From: Prostheceraeus crozeri
Lineage: Eukaryota; Platyhelminthes; Polycladida; Euryleptidae
NCBI GenBank assembly: GCA_907163375.1
Contig: CAJQUW010003226.1
Location: 248,001 to 312,000, forward strand
Direction of reading: 5' to 3'
Length of the DNA stretch: 64,000 nt
A model generated the notes under the pieces. That model had not been told where the DNA came from and ran no database searches. It worked only from the letters and a program-made list of their open reading frames with translations. Positions 22,069-29,718 of the stretch are shown here, in pieces. How positions within the stretch are numbered: position 1 is the stretch's first letter; every line of letters starts with the position of its first letter. Made by a program: the position numbers and the translations under genes.

Positions 22069-22361
22069 CGAAATTCAGATTTTGGAAGCGACATATTGAT
22101 AATATTTTCATTATTTCAGTATCTCCTCTAGATGACATACTCTCTCTTGCTAATTCAGTCAATGCCCACATTGTTTTTACTTTAGAAAATTCCATAAACA
22201 ATTCAATAAGTCTTCTGGACACTACGGTTTCTGCAATTGAACAAAACTCTTTTAAAACTTTTTTAAAGAAAAATTTTCTTTCCATTCAGTTGTAATATTG
22301 TATTGCCTAGCTCCTGATGCATGATTAGATGTAATAATTAATACATCGAAACCGGTAGCTA
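22069..22361 (+). pseudogene. PLE RT fragment followed by its ribozyme-bearing end
   Basis: Reads 'WKRHIDNIFIISVSPLDD', where PLE reverse transcriptases have 'WKRYVDDIF'. It continues 'IVFTLENSINNSISLLDTT', matching the 'IKFTxE...LxFLD' region of PLE RTs such as the one at 55.6 kb. The catalytic YVDD is degenerate here (HIDN). About 50 bp later a hammerhead-like motif marks the PLE terminus. The GIY-YIG domain expected in between is missing, so this is an internally deleted copy. Confidence 0.7.
22308..22361 (+). ncRNA. Hammerhead-like motif
   Basis: Stem I TAGC/GCTA, a CTGATG box followed by an extended spacer, stem II GATGT/ACATC, GAAA, the palindrome CCGG, then UA. The box-to-stem II distance is longer than in the other motifs. 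Confidence 0.55.
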
Positions 22362-22392
22362 CAGGAATTTGATTTTTAGTCCATATTATCTA

Positions 22393-22401
<9 letters not shown>

Positions 22402-22486
<85 letters not shown>
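22402..22486. repeat. (TA)n microsatellite
   Basis: AT dinucleotide run of about 85 bp with one G interruption, lying between two PLE fragments. Confidence 0.95.
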
Positions 22487-22488
<2 letters not shown>

Positions 22489-22489
22489 T

Positions 22490-22746
22490 CTCAAAGTGAG
22501 TCGCTATATATCTGTGGGGGCTATTTCAAAGCCATGCCATTTTACCAGCTACATCCCAATGTAAATCGCTTGGACAGAGAGTCCAAGGAAGCTATCTTTA
22601 TCCGTGCATTCCTTCCATCTCTAAATGCTTTTTGATGTCTGTGTATCATTTGCATCATTTTGATTTCTACATTATTTTATCTAAAATGTTTGTTGAATAA
22701 ATCAGTTTGCCTTGAAAAGCCGCCGCAGCGGCCGAATCGATCGGCA
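22490..22746 (+). pseudogene. PLE 3' end: GIY-YIG C-terminus plus ribozyme
   Basis: The open frame ends 'RESKEAIFIRAFLPSLNAF', matching the last helix of PLE GIY-YIG endonucleases ('EAIFI...PSLN'). About 75 bp downstream is a hammerhead-like motif (22708-22746). The upstream part of the endonuclease was replaced by the (TA)n tract. Confidence 0.6.
22708..22746 (+). ncRNA. Hammerhead-like motif (one A missing in GAAA)
   Basis: Stem I TGCC/GGCA, box TTGAAAA, stem II GCCGC/GCGGC, then GAA with one A lost, palindrome TCGA and UC. It uses the same TCGA palindrome as the 31.7-kb element and is probably its relative. Confidence 0.5.
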
Positions 22747-22889
22747 GTAGCAAACTTTGCTTTTGATTTTCTGGTGAGTCATACTTTTGCATTTTTATTT
22801 CCCATTTGTTTTTCTATTGTTTCATTATGAATAATGATATATAATTGCTTTATATCAATATCAGAGGCTGCATAGTACTCATGGTAAGC

Positions 22890-23550
22890 ATGAAGTAGGC
22901 TGAGTGTCGATTCAAAAATTGTCAGCTTATAGTGAAAGTCTTTATATCAAGTGATTCAGTTTTTGCGGAAATAACCCTCCCACGATCAAAAATATATTTG
23001 ACCAATTTCTAAAGAGCTAAAATTTTGCAAATTGTTCACTTGTTTCTATGCTAGTGATTTGGTGCATCAGACTTTCATATCTCTTGATAATGCCGAAATT
23101 TAGCTGATTATGAAGGAAATTTTATGAACCGAATTATAATGCAGGTCTTCATATAAAAGCTGAGATCTCATTTTGATTCTTGGCTGAAATTTCAAGTTAG
23201 TTCTAACTTAACAAATCTTGATGTTAACAAGTCCCAGTTTTTAGCTAGTAGACTGAATTCTACGGTCAATAATGATCACTGTTCAAAATTTAGTTATAAA
23301 TGGCTAGAATAATACTCTACGGAGTTAGAATAAAAACTATATTTTTGTGGAAATTCAATTTTCACATGCATGTGATTTTATGATTCACTGAATTTATGTT
23401 TCATTTTTCAATATGTTTCAATATTGTGGACTCATTAACATCTTTTAAGCTAGCTATGATGATTGTCTTTTTATGATATTTTAGTCATTCATATTTACGC
23501 TTAAGAAAATGCTCATTGTTAGCAAGGCTGAGCATGGAAGTATTATTCAC
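22890..23550 (+). mobile_element. Single-arm relative of the 8.3-9.8 kb foldback
   Basis: Shares 'GTGTCGA(C/T)TCAAAAA', 'GATTCAGTTTTTGCGG', 'GATTATGAAGGAAATTTTATGAACCG'-like and 'GCTGAAATTTCAAGTT' words in the same order as the right arm at 9230-9765, with many substitutions. There is no ORF. Confidence 0.55.
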
Positions 23551-23799
23551 TTCCATCGGAGCTAATTTAATGGACGTTACCTCTCCAAGGTTGTCATGAT
23601 AAAGAGAACTTGTAAAATCCCATTCTTTCTTCTGTATTGCTATCATGATCAACTATTTCTGTATTAATGTCTCCAAAAATATAAGAATTTGCATATCTCA
23701 CTTGTGGTACTGTGCCACAACTCGCGTTCATTTCATAAAATCAAAACTGCATGCAGATTGGGGACTTAATTAATACTGAGTTAATTAACATTGCCATGA

Positions 23800-24111
23800 G
23801 TCTTAATAAATATTGAAAAACACGTGGTCATGCGATGTAGCCAAGTTTATCAACATTTCATAGCAGCGCATAACAAAGTGCCGACAATAATTGACGTGAC
23901 GCCGACCATCCTCTCAACCTGTTTCTACGACGCACACGATCGAAGAAGATTGGAGACCAATTGGATAAGCAAGTTACTCCCACAGATTAACGTGAAGGGT
24001 CAACATGTATATGTACTGTCTTACAAATGAAGATGTTTCGTTTGATTTTTTTTCACACTACGTAATGCATGTCTTTTAACACCTGACGAAGTTTGTGACG
24101 AAAATTTGTGT
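23800..24111 (+). pseudogene. PLE 3' end: GIY-YIG C-terminal tail plus ribozyme
   Basis: The frame at 23824-24030 ends with 'HDRRRLETNWISKLLPQINVKGQH', similar to the C-terminal helix of GIY-YIG domains in this element class ('RRxxEx.WI.KL'). A canonical CTGACGA hammerhead-like motif follows about 50 bp later, matching the order at other PLE ends. Confidence 0.5.
24079..24111 (+). ncRNA. Hammerhead-like motif, canonical box
   Basis: Stem I ACAC/GTGT, box CTGACGA (fits CUGANGA), a weak stem II (GT/AC), GAAA, palindrome AT, UU. Stem II is the weak point. Confidence 0.55.
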
Positions 24112-24369
24112 CAATACGTAAGTATTTGAGCCTTTTTCGTTTTTTCTTGTATTTTTCAATATATATATTTTTGCACAGTTCCTTTTGAAGCAATGTCTGT
24201 TTGTTCTTCGCTTCTGCAATTTCAATATCAATTATGGATACGCTCCGTTTTTTCATGTTTACGAAAAGCATCATTGTGTAAGCGAAAACGTATTTTGGTA
24301 AAATGTTGCTTTGTTTACAAGTGTTGTTAAACTGTAAGGTTCTTTCTAATTTTCTGAATAATTGTTTTC

Positions 24370-24860
24370 CTTCATGATCTAATACTTTGAAGGCGATGTT
24401 AGAATACCATTTGATTATATAAAATTAATTGCTTGACAACGTTTCGGACCTGAAAACTCGGTCCATTTTCAAGTGCAAATAAGTTATGAAAGTATTTAAA
24501 AATCGTAGGTTGCAACATATAAAAGTATCACTACTGTTAAATATCGCATAAATGTCTAGTTAATCCCATATCCCTCTTATTCATTGTGTGATTTCGTTCT
24601 TTGATTAGAATGGCTTCAGGGATCTGCAACTCATTGATATCCGAGAATTTTATCTAGCACAGACATAGAATCAATGATGTTTTTGAGTTTTGTGCGGTGT
24701 GTGGTAAGTGAGTGTTGTTTGATTGAGCCATTGTTCTCGTGTTGTTTGGATCTGACTGACAATTGGTGTGTCGTATAGCGGATATAGTGAGGTAGTGAGC
24801 ATTGCTACAAATGTTCTCGGGACATGAATATTAGTATACGACACGATCAGTTGATGTGAT
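24370..24860 (-). pseudogene. PLE 3' end (-): GIY-YIG remnant and ribozyme-bearing terminus
   Basis: On the minus strand, 'VRSKQHENNGSIKQHS' and 'IIDSMSVLDKI' (24760-24620) align with the GIY-YIG fragment at 59085-59370 ('VRSKQHENNGSIKNHS', 'IIDRMEVLTRF'), so the two are one PLE family. A hammerhead-like motif (24431-24474) lies downstream on the same strand. Stops and frameshifts are present. Confidence 0.65.
24431..24474 (-). ncRNA. Hammerhead-like motif
   Basis: Box TTGAAAA, stem II TGGACC/GGTCC, GAAA, CG, UU; stem I is short (AC/GT). The relative at 58881-58930 has the same layout. Confidence 0.45.
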
Positions 24861-25005
24861 CTTGATTAAATGACAGTGTTAAGCCAGCAAGAAGACAGAA
24901 GACAGCAAAATGAATTAATGGCTTAACGTCTCTGCTCCCCTATATATATATATATATATAAAATAAAATGAAAGCCACTAGAATTGGTCTCAAATTATTA
25001 TAATC

Positions 25006-25043
25006 AGCCGATCGATTTCACCAGTAACTGGCTTGTCAAGGCT
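25006..25043 (-). ncRNA. Hammerhead-like motif, left end of PLE-1
   Basis: Minus-strand copy of the motif at 31660-31697: AGCC/GGCT stem I, TTGACAA box, GCCAG/CTGGT stem II, GAAA, palindrome TCGA, UC. The plus-strand repeat that follows begins at 25051, inside the GAAA side of the same motif. Confidence 0.6.
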
Positions 25044-25159
25044 TAAAATGTGAAATCGATCGGCTGATTATAATAATTTGAGACCAATTCTAGTGGCTTT
25101 CATTTTCTTTCATTTACAACTTTTATCAAAACTTTTATCTTCTATCTATTTATTGGTAA

Positions 25160-25638
25160 ATGGTTAACACTAGAGGAGGTTCTCAATCAATTATGAATGA
25201 AGACATTAACAGCAAACTCGATACATTGACAAACAAGACGGAAATAGTTATTGCTATGATGCATGAAATGAATAATATGCTAATGAATACTTTAAAAAAG
25301 GAATGGTCAACTGAAATAACAAATCTTAAGAAGGATATAGATACAAATTTTAGAGATATAACCCTGGAAGTTAAACAAACATTACACCAAGGGATTCCTG
25401 AAGAGAAATGGTATAAAATGTTGAGTCAAAGGAAATTTAATTATTATGAATATATTCGAAGTGAAGGTATTGCCAAGATTTACGAGGAAGGATTAAGTAT
25501 GGATGTAAAAAAGATTCCTAAAAAGTTCTTCAAAAATTCTTCTGACCAATCAGAGGGTGTCAGACAACTGCAAAAGGAGATGATGATAAAGGAAGTGGAG
25601 TATGAAATAAAGAAGTTAAGAATGACCGCTTCCCTGAA
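25160..25638 (+). CDS. PLE-1 ORF1, N-terminal part (gag-like, coiled coil)
   Basis: Starts at an ATG shortly after the left repeat. The first 80 residues ('INSKLDTLTNKTEIVIAMMH', 'LMNTLKKEWSTEITNLKK') look coiled coil. 'MLSQRKFNYYEYIRSEGIAK', 'KIPKKFF' and 'KEVEYEIKKLRM' follow. The latter motifs recur in the decayed copy at 60.5 kb ('MSQRKMAYWHQIRNANLAE', 'PRKYRI', 'VDQLKVEIV'), which argues for a real conserved protein. The frame is cut by a DNA transposon whose 4-bp target duplication is TGAA (25635-25638). Skipping the transposon and one TGAA leaves ORF1 open at 337 codons. The role is inferred: nucleic-acid-binding partner of the RT. Confidence 0.7.
25635..25638. repeat. TGAA target-site duplication, left
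   Basis: TGAA directly before the CACACTTCACC terminus; its partner is 29180-29183. Confidence 0.8.
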
Positions 25639-25995
25639 CACACTTCACCGGAAGGGGGTCTAAAACTTTAAAAATGTGACCCCTTATTGCAGGCTATTTT
25701 TGAGATCCTTAGGGTATACAGTTGCTCGTGTGATATGTCTCCGAAATCCTCTATGAGCTATTTTCGAAAAAATCATAGATATCGATATTGACCTGAAATG
25801 ATCATTTTTGCACTACTAAAAAAACAATTTTCACAAATGTGAAGCTAAATCAGTTGGCAGTGCAGTACCATCGTAGCACAATTTACTTAATTAAGCACTA
25901 TTATTGTTTTATCTGAATAAAGTAAGAATCTACAATGCCATAGATATCCATATGGCCCGAGGATTTCGAGAAATTGAATAGGCCTACTATTTATG
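25639..25995 (+). repeat. Left 357-bp terminal inverted repeat
   Basis: Matches the reverse complement of 28823-29179 along its full length. The match stops exactly at 25995/28823. Confidence 0.9.
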
Positions 25996-26378
25996 CAAAC
26001 TCTCTTTTCATTTGTAGTCTAACGCATGAAGCACAATGTTGAGCCACTGAGATTTGAAGAAGAATATAATTTGGAAAAGTCACATGCTCTGATGATGCAT
26101 GATTGCTAGGTACTACGTGCTATGGTAATTCCAATCTTTTATTCTTTCTGTAGAAATGTTGTCAGATATCAGTCTTTATCATCGTAAAGTTATGTCCATT
26201 TAAATTCAATGTCATTAAGCAGCATAATGTTTAATGTGTTCATGGACTCCTAGATATCCATGTGGTGTTGTATCGATTTTCGTGTAAAATTAGCTCATAG
26301 ATAGCGTTGCATGATTTTGATTATTCACGACTTATATCATATAACATAACGTGTATATTCAGATGCTACGTACGCACG

Positions 26379-28418
26379 ATGTCGCACAGTCAACTGGCGT
26401 TGAGTCATCAACAAAATAGAAAAAAAGTTTGTGCTGTTTGTTTTGGCAAAGCAAGGTATGACGTAACGAATGTTATAGAAGAAAGAATTATAAGATATTT
26501 TCAAGAGTATTACGATGCTATCGATTCAAGATTTCCTCATGGAATTTGCAGCAAGTGCCGAAATGATTTATTGAACATCAGTTGTGGCAAGGAAGCTACT
26601 GATATTCTGCCAGAGCCTTATGACTATATGGACATTTCACCCATACTGACTTCGACAAGATTGAATCCAATTCCGATGTGCAACTGTGAATTATGTGACA
26701 TTGCTCGCACTTCTGGAAATCTGAGATTATCACAATACAAGAAAGGTCGCCCATCAATCAAAGAGAAAGTTTCTAGTGCTCCTATCACCATATGCAACGA
26801 ATGCAAATCGGAATTCGGAAAAGGAATTTCCCATAAATGCAATACAAAAACATTGAGAAGTAACATCATTGAGATGATAAATTCAACTGGTAAAAATGCC
26901 CAGGAAGTGATCGCAGCTGGCATTGTTAAGGATTTTGCGAGCACCAGTGACTCCTACGAATTGTATTCTGGTGGGCCAAAGCGTCTCAAAGTTTATTTGA
27001 AATCTCCAACGACCCCTTCACCCCAATTCAGTCTAACTGACATTTCCAAGCTACAAAATGCGACATCATCGTCGAATAATGAAATTCGACGCAAATTTGT
27101 GCCTTTTGTTAGAAGTGTTCTTGGTCGCACCTCAGTGGAGTCGAATATTGGCCCAAAGCTTCGAGATAGGGATAGTGATTGCGCCGGCTACTTCGATTGC
27201 ATCTCATGTGATTTTGAGTGCACTGTAACCGGGAGTGGTGATGAATATATGCCAAGTCATCTAGTTTATTGCACCAACATCGAAGATCTCGTCACCTTCT
27301 TTTGTGAAAAAAGGCAAGTTGATATAAGCGCAGTAACAATAAAAATGGGAATCGACAGTGGTGGAAATTGCCTGAAGTTTTGCCTGAATATCATCTCTAA
27401 GGATCCAAAGGAGAATGCGAAAAAATTGATCAATAGAGTAATGCTTGACACAAGTGTTAAAAAACTTGTGATTGTTGCCGTTGCATACAACGTGAAGGAG
27501 ACGTACGCAAATATTCGTCTTATTCTCGATAAGTTGCAAGTAGATCAAGTAGACTTCTACTACGTTTGCGCCGTTGACCTGAAGATGGCAAACATTTTGT
27601 GTGGACTGCAATCCCACTCATGCAGCTTTCCTTGTGTTTATTGTGAGTGTCCAAAATCAGAATTTTCTGATCTGACGAAATTTAAGACTTATCACATGAG
27701 GACGATCGGCCGTGTCAAGCAACTGGCCGAGGAATTTTCTAAAACCAGAAGGTTGTATAATGACAAAGCATCTGCCAAAGATTTCAAGAGCTGCGTGTAC
27801 GATCCAATGATTCAAGGAGAGGACAGTGATATGTTAATCCAGACAGTCCCTCCCCCGGAGCTCCACCTCTTACTCCGAGTAGTGAACAAAATCTTCAAAG
27901 AATTGCAGTCTGCAGCTCCCAACATCGCAGGTGAATGGCTGGAAAAGATCGGGATCGTTCAGCCAAAAATTCACGGTGGTGAGTTTACTGGCAACATGTG
28001 CCGCAGACTGTTGAAACGTGTTGATAGTCTGAGAGATGTTGGACATAGTTCTCCACAACACACATCGTTGATTGACCAGTTCGCAAAATTGCTTTCTGCG
28101 TTCGATGTTGTTGTCAATCAATGTTTCGGTAAAATTCTTTACCCAGATTTTGAAGAATCTATCAAAAACTTTCAGAACGCATACTTACAGACTGGAATAA
28201 ACGTGACTACAGCAGTTCACATAGTGTTCGTACACTTGGTTCAATTTTGCAAGCTTAAGAAGTGCAGTTTGGCACATTTTAGCGAACAAGCGTCAGAAGC
28301 TGTGCACTCCGATTTTGATCGATTGTGGCTATCGTGTGGAAAAGTTGGCTATAATCATGACAAATTCAAAACTCGTCTCTTGGACTGTGTAATAAGGTAT
28401 AATTCACGGCACCAGTAA
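26379..28418 (+). CDS. Transposase with RAG1-N-terminus-like zinc module and DDE-type core
   Basis: 679 residues from the ATG at 26379; an upstream in-frame ATG at 26307 adds 24 residues without domain features. N-terminal cysteine pairs: C18-x2-C21, C57-x2-C60 after 'RFPHG', 'MCNCELCDIART' at 100-111, and C139-x2-C142 with H152/C154. The order CxxC, PxxxCxxC, then CxxC-x2-AR matches the RAG1 N-terminal domain. In the core, 'IKMGIDSGGNCLKFCL' holds D326, 'CAVDLKMANILCGLQSHS' holds D400 followed by C419-x2-C422, and 'FSEQASEAVHSDF' holds E636/E640. D326, D400 and E640 are proposed as the catalytic triad. RAG1-NTD-like proteins in molluscan transposons (N-RAG-TP) are the closest precedent I know. 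No stops or frameshifts were seen; there is no RAG2-like ORF in the element. Confidence 0.75.
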   Translation: MSHSQLALSHQQNRKKVCAVCFGKARYDVTNVIEERIIRYFQEYYDAIDSRFPHGICSKCRNDLLNISCGKEATDILPEPYDYMDISPILTSTRLNPIPMCNCELCDIARTSGNLRLSQYKKGRPSIKEKVSSAPITICNECKSEFGKGISHKCNTKTLRSNIIEMINSTGKNAQEVIAAGIVKDFASTSDSYELYSGGPKRLKVYLKSPTTPSPQFSLTDISKLQNATSSSNNEIRRKFVPFVRSVLGRTSVESNIGPKLRDRDSDCAGYFDCISCDFECTVTGSGDEYMPSHLVYCTNIEDLVTFFCEKRQVDISAVTIKMGIDSGGNCLKFCLNIISKDPKENAKKLINRVMLDTSVKKLVIVAVAYNVKETYANIRLILDKLQVDQVDFYYVCAVDLKMANILCGLQSHSCSFPCVYCECPKSEFSDLTKFKTYHMRTIGRVKQLAEEFSKTRRLYNDKASAKDFKSCVYDPMIQGEDSDMLIQTVPPPELHLLLRVVNKIFKELQSAAPNIAGEWLEKIGIVQPKIHGGEFTGNMCRRLLKRVDSLRDVGHSSPQHTSLIDQFAKLLSAFDVVVNQCFGKILYPDFEESIKNFQNAYLQTGINVTTAVHIVFVHLVQFCKLKKCSLAHFSEQASEAVHSDFDRLWLSCGKVGYNHDKFKTRLLDCVIRYNSRHQ

Positions 28419-28822
28419 ATTTTCACAAATCATAACTCGAGTGTTCATTGTTTAAGTTAGTGTCTCAACCATTTGTAATTTTCTGATTGTCATTTTACGG
28501 TAGGTGATGGATATTACAATTTATGTCCTTTTTTCTGTTGTCAAATGGCCTTATAGAATAGATGGATATAGGTACTCGTACATATAGCATGCATGAAAAT
28601 AATGATTTTTGTACTATTAGATAAATGAATGCAGTCAACATTTGTTTTGTATCTAATTGTCATGGTCGAGTATTTTCTTTATTTCATATCATAGAAACGA
28701 TATGGACACGTATCTGCAGTATTGATTCGGGAAATAGGATCAAGGATGATATAAATTACACTACACTTTATATAAATTTCCGTAAACCAACTACATGACG
28801 GTACTTGTGTAATCATGTTCTA
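28419..28822 (+). other. 3' non-coding part of the RAG1-NTD-like transposon
   Basis: About 400 bp of AT-rich sequence between the transposase stop codon and the right TIR. No second ORF was seen. Confidence 0.6.
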
Positions 28823-29179
28823 CATAAATAGTAGGCCTATTCAATTTCTCGAAATCCTCGGGCCATATGGATATCTATGGCATTGTAGATTCTTACTTTA
28901 TTCAGATAAAACAATAATAGTGCTTAATTAAGTAAATTGTGCTACGATGGTACTGCACTGCCAACTGATTTAGCTTCACATTTGTGAAAATTGTTTTTTT
29001 AGTAGTGCAAAAATGATCATTTCAGGTCAATATCGATATCTATGATTTTTTCGAAAATAGCTCATAGAGGATTTCGGAGACATATCACACGAGCAACTGT
29101 ATACCCTAAGGATCTCAAAAATAGCCTGCAATAAGGGGTCACATTTTTAAAGTTTTAGACCCCCTTCCGGTGAAGTGTG
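28823..29179 (-). repeat. Right 357-bp terminal inverted repeat
   Basis: Inverse of 25639-25995, ending CCGGTGAAGTGTG before TGAA. Confidence 0.9.
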
Positions 29180-29183
29180 TGAA
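29180..29183. repeat. TGAA target-site duplication, right
   Basis: Second copy of TGAA, after which PLE-1 ORF1 resumes in frame. Confidence 0.8.
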
Positions 29184-29718
29184 ATTAGATTACGCCGTAC
29201 GAATAGACAAAGAAATGGTTGCACTTATCCATCAAAATTATAAGACGCTAGAATCTCGAGAACAGATCTCTAAGTGGGAACAGGCTGTGCAAAAAGAACT
29301 TTCCCTAAGTGAGTTGGTATGGGAGAAAAAGAGCTCATTTTTCAAATCAGATATTCATCTAATTTCAATAGACAGTCTTTATAAAAGTAATAGATTTGAT
29401 AGTAATGGGCCTAATGTAAGAAGCCCTCAGAGGATACAAAGATATAATTATCAGAATAGACCCCGACAATACAATAGGAATATTCAGAATTTTAATGATA
29501 CATCAAATTTTAGAAACAGAAATTTCAGACAATTTGATGCTAATTACAATAGAAATAGAGGTAGAAATTTTAACAGGAGCTATAATAGAAATTATCGTGA
29601 TTATTATGATAGGAATAGGAATTATAATCGCACAAATTTTAATAGAAGTAATTTTGATAATTTTGATGAAAATCTGATTAATGATAATAATATGGACAAT
29701 GGTTCTTTTTTAGAATAA
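29184..29718 (+). CDS. PLE-1 ORF1, C-terminal part (Asn/Arg-rich tail)
   Basis: Resumes with 'LDYAVRIDKEMVALIHQNY' and 'SKWEQAVQKELSLSELVW'. It then becomes a low-complexity tail of about 95 residues with repeated 'NRN', 'NFNR', 'YNRNY' and 'FDNFDE' units. Such R/N/Y/F-rich tails are usual in RNA-binding, gag-like proteins. It ends at TAA 29716-29718. The stop lies four bases after a T TTT TTA heptamer that would move ribosomes into the RT frame. Confidence 0.7.
29706..29712 (+). other. T TTT TTA -1 frameshift site (candidate)
   Basis: In the ORF1 frame the codons read TTT TTA with a T before, the X XXY YYZ slippery pattern used for -1 frameshifting in retroviral gag-pol. A -1 slip continues AGA ATA AAA GGT straight into the RT frame without a stop, while the zero frame stops at 29716. 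No strong downstream stem or pseudoknot is obvious by eye. Confidence 0.55.

Larger units (their letters stand above)
25639..29179 (+). mobile_element. DNA transposon with 357-bp TIRs and RAG1-NTD-like transposase
   Basis: Inverted repeats 25639-25995 and 28823-29179 are both 357 bp and nearly identical, and begin CACACTTCACCGGAAGGGGG. TGAA flanks both ends and its removal heals the PLE ORF1 frame, so the boundaries are exact. One 679-codon ORF fills the interior. CAC termini and a 4-bp duplication fit the CACTA/Mirage/Chapaev group, where Chapaev elements make 4-bp duplications. The zinc layout of the protein instead recalls the RAG1 N-terminus. Nearly identical TIRs, an intact ORF and a clean duplication point to a young, possibly active insertion. 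Confidence 0.85.

Noticed and set aside
23824-24030. Independent small gene
   Set aside because: Its end matches a GIY-YIG C-terminal helix and a hammerhead follows, so it is a PLE scrap.
24053-24274. Lysine-rich 73-codon minus ORF as a possible PLE N-terminus
   Set aside because: Overlaps the plus-strand ribozyme end, is AT-driven, and has no clear PLE motif; left unassigned.
25639-29179. Transib/ProtoRAG assignment of the RAG1-NTD-like transposon
   Set aside because: Transib makes 5-bp duplications and has CACWRTG-type ends; here the duplication is 4 bp (TGAA), the end is CACACTT, and there is no RAG2-like gene. The RAG1-like part seen is the zinc module.
29716-29718. Stop-codon readthrough instead of frameshifting at the PLE-1 ORF1 end
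   Set aside because: The RT is in the -1 frame, so readthrough of TAA would not reach it.
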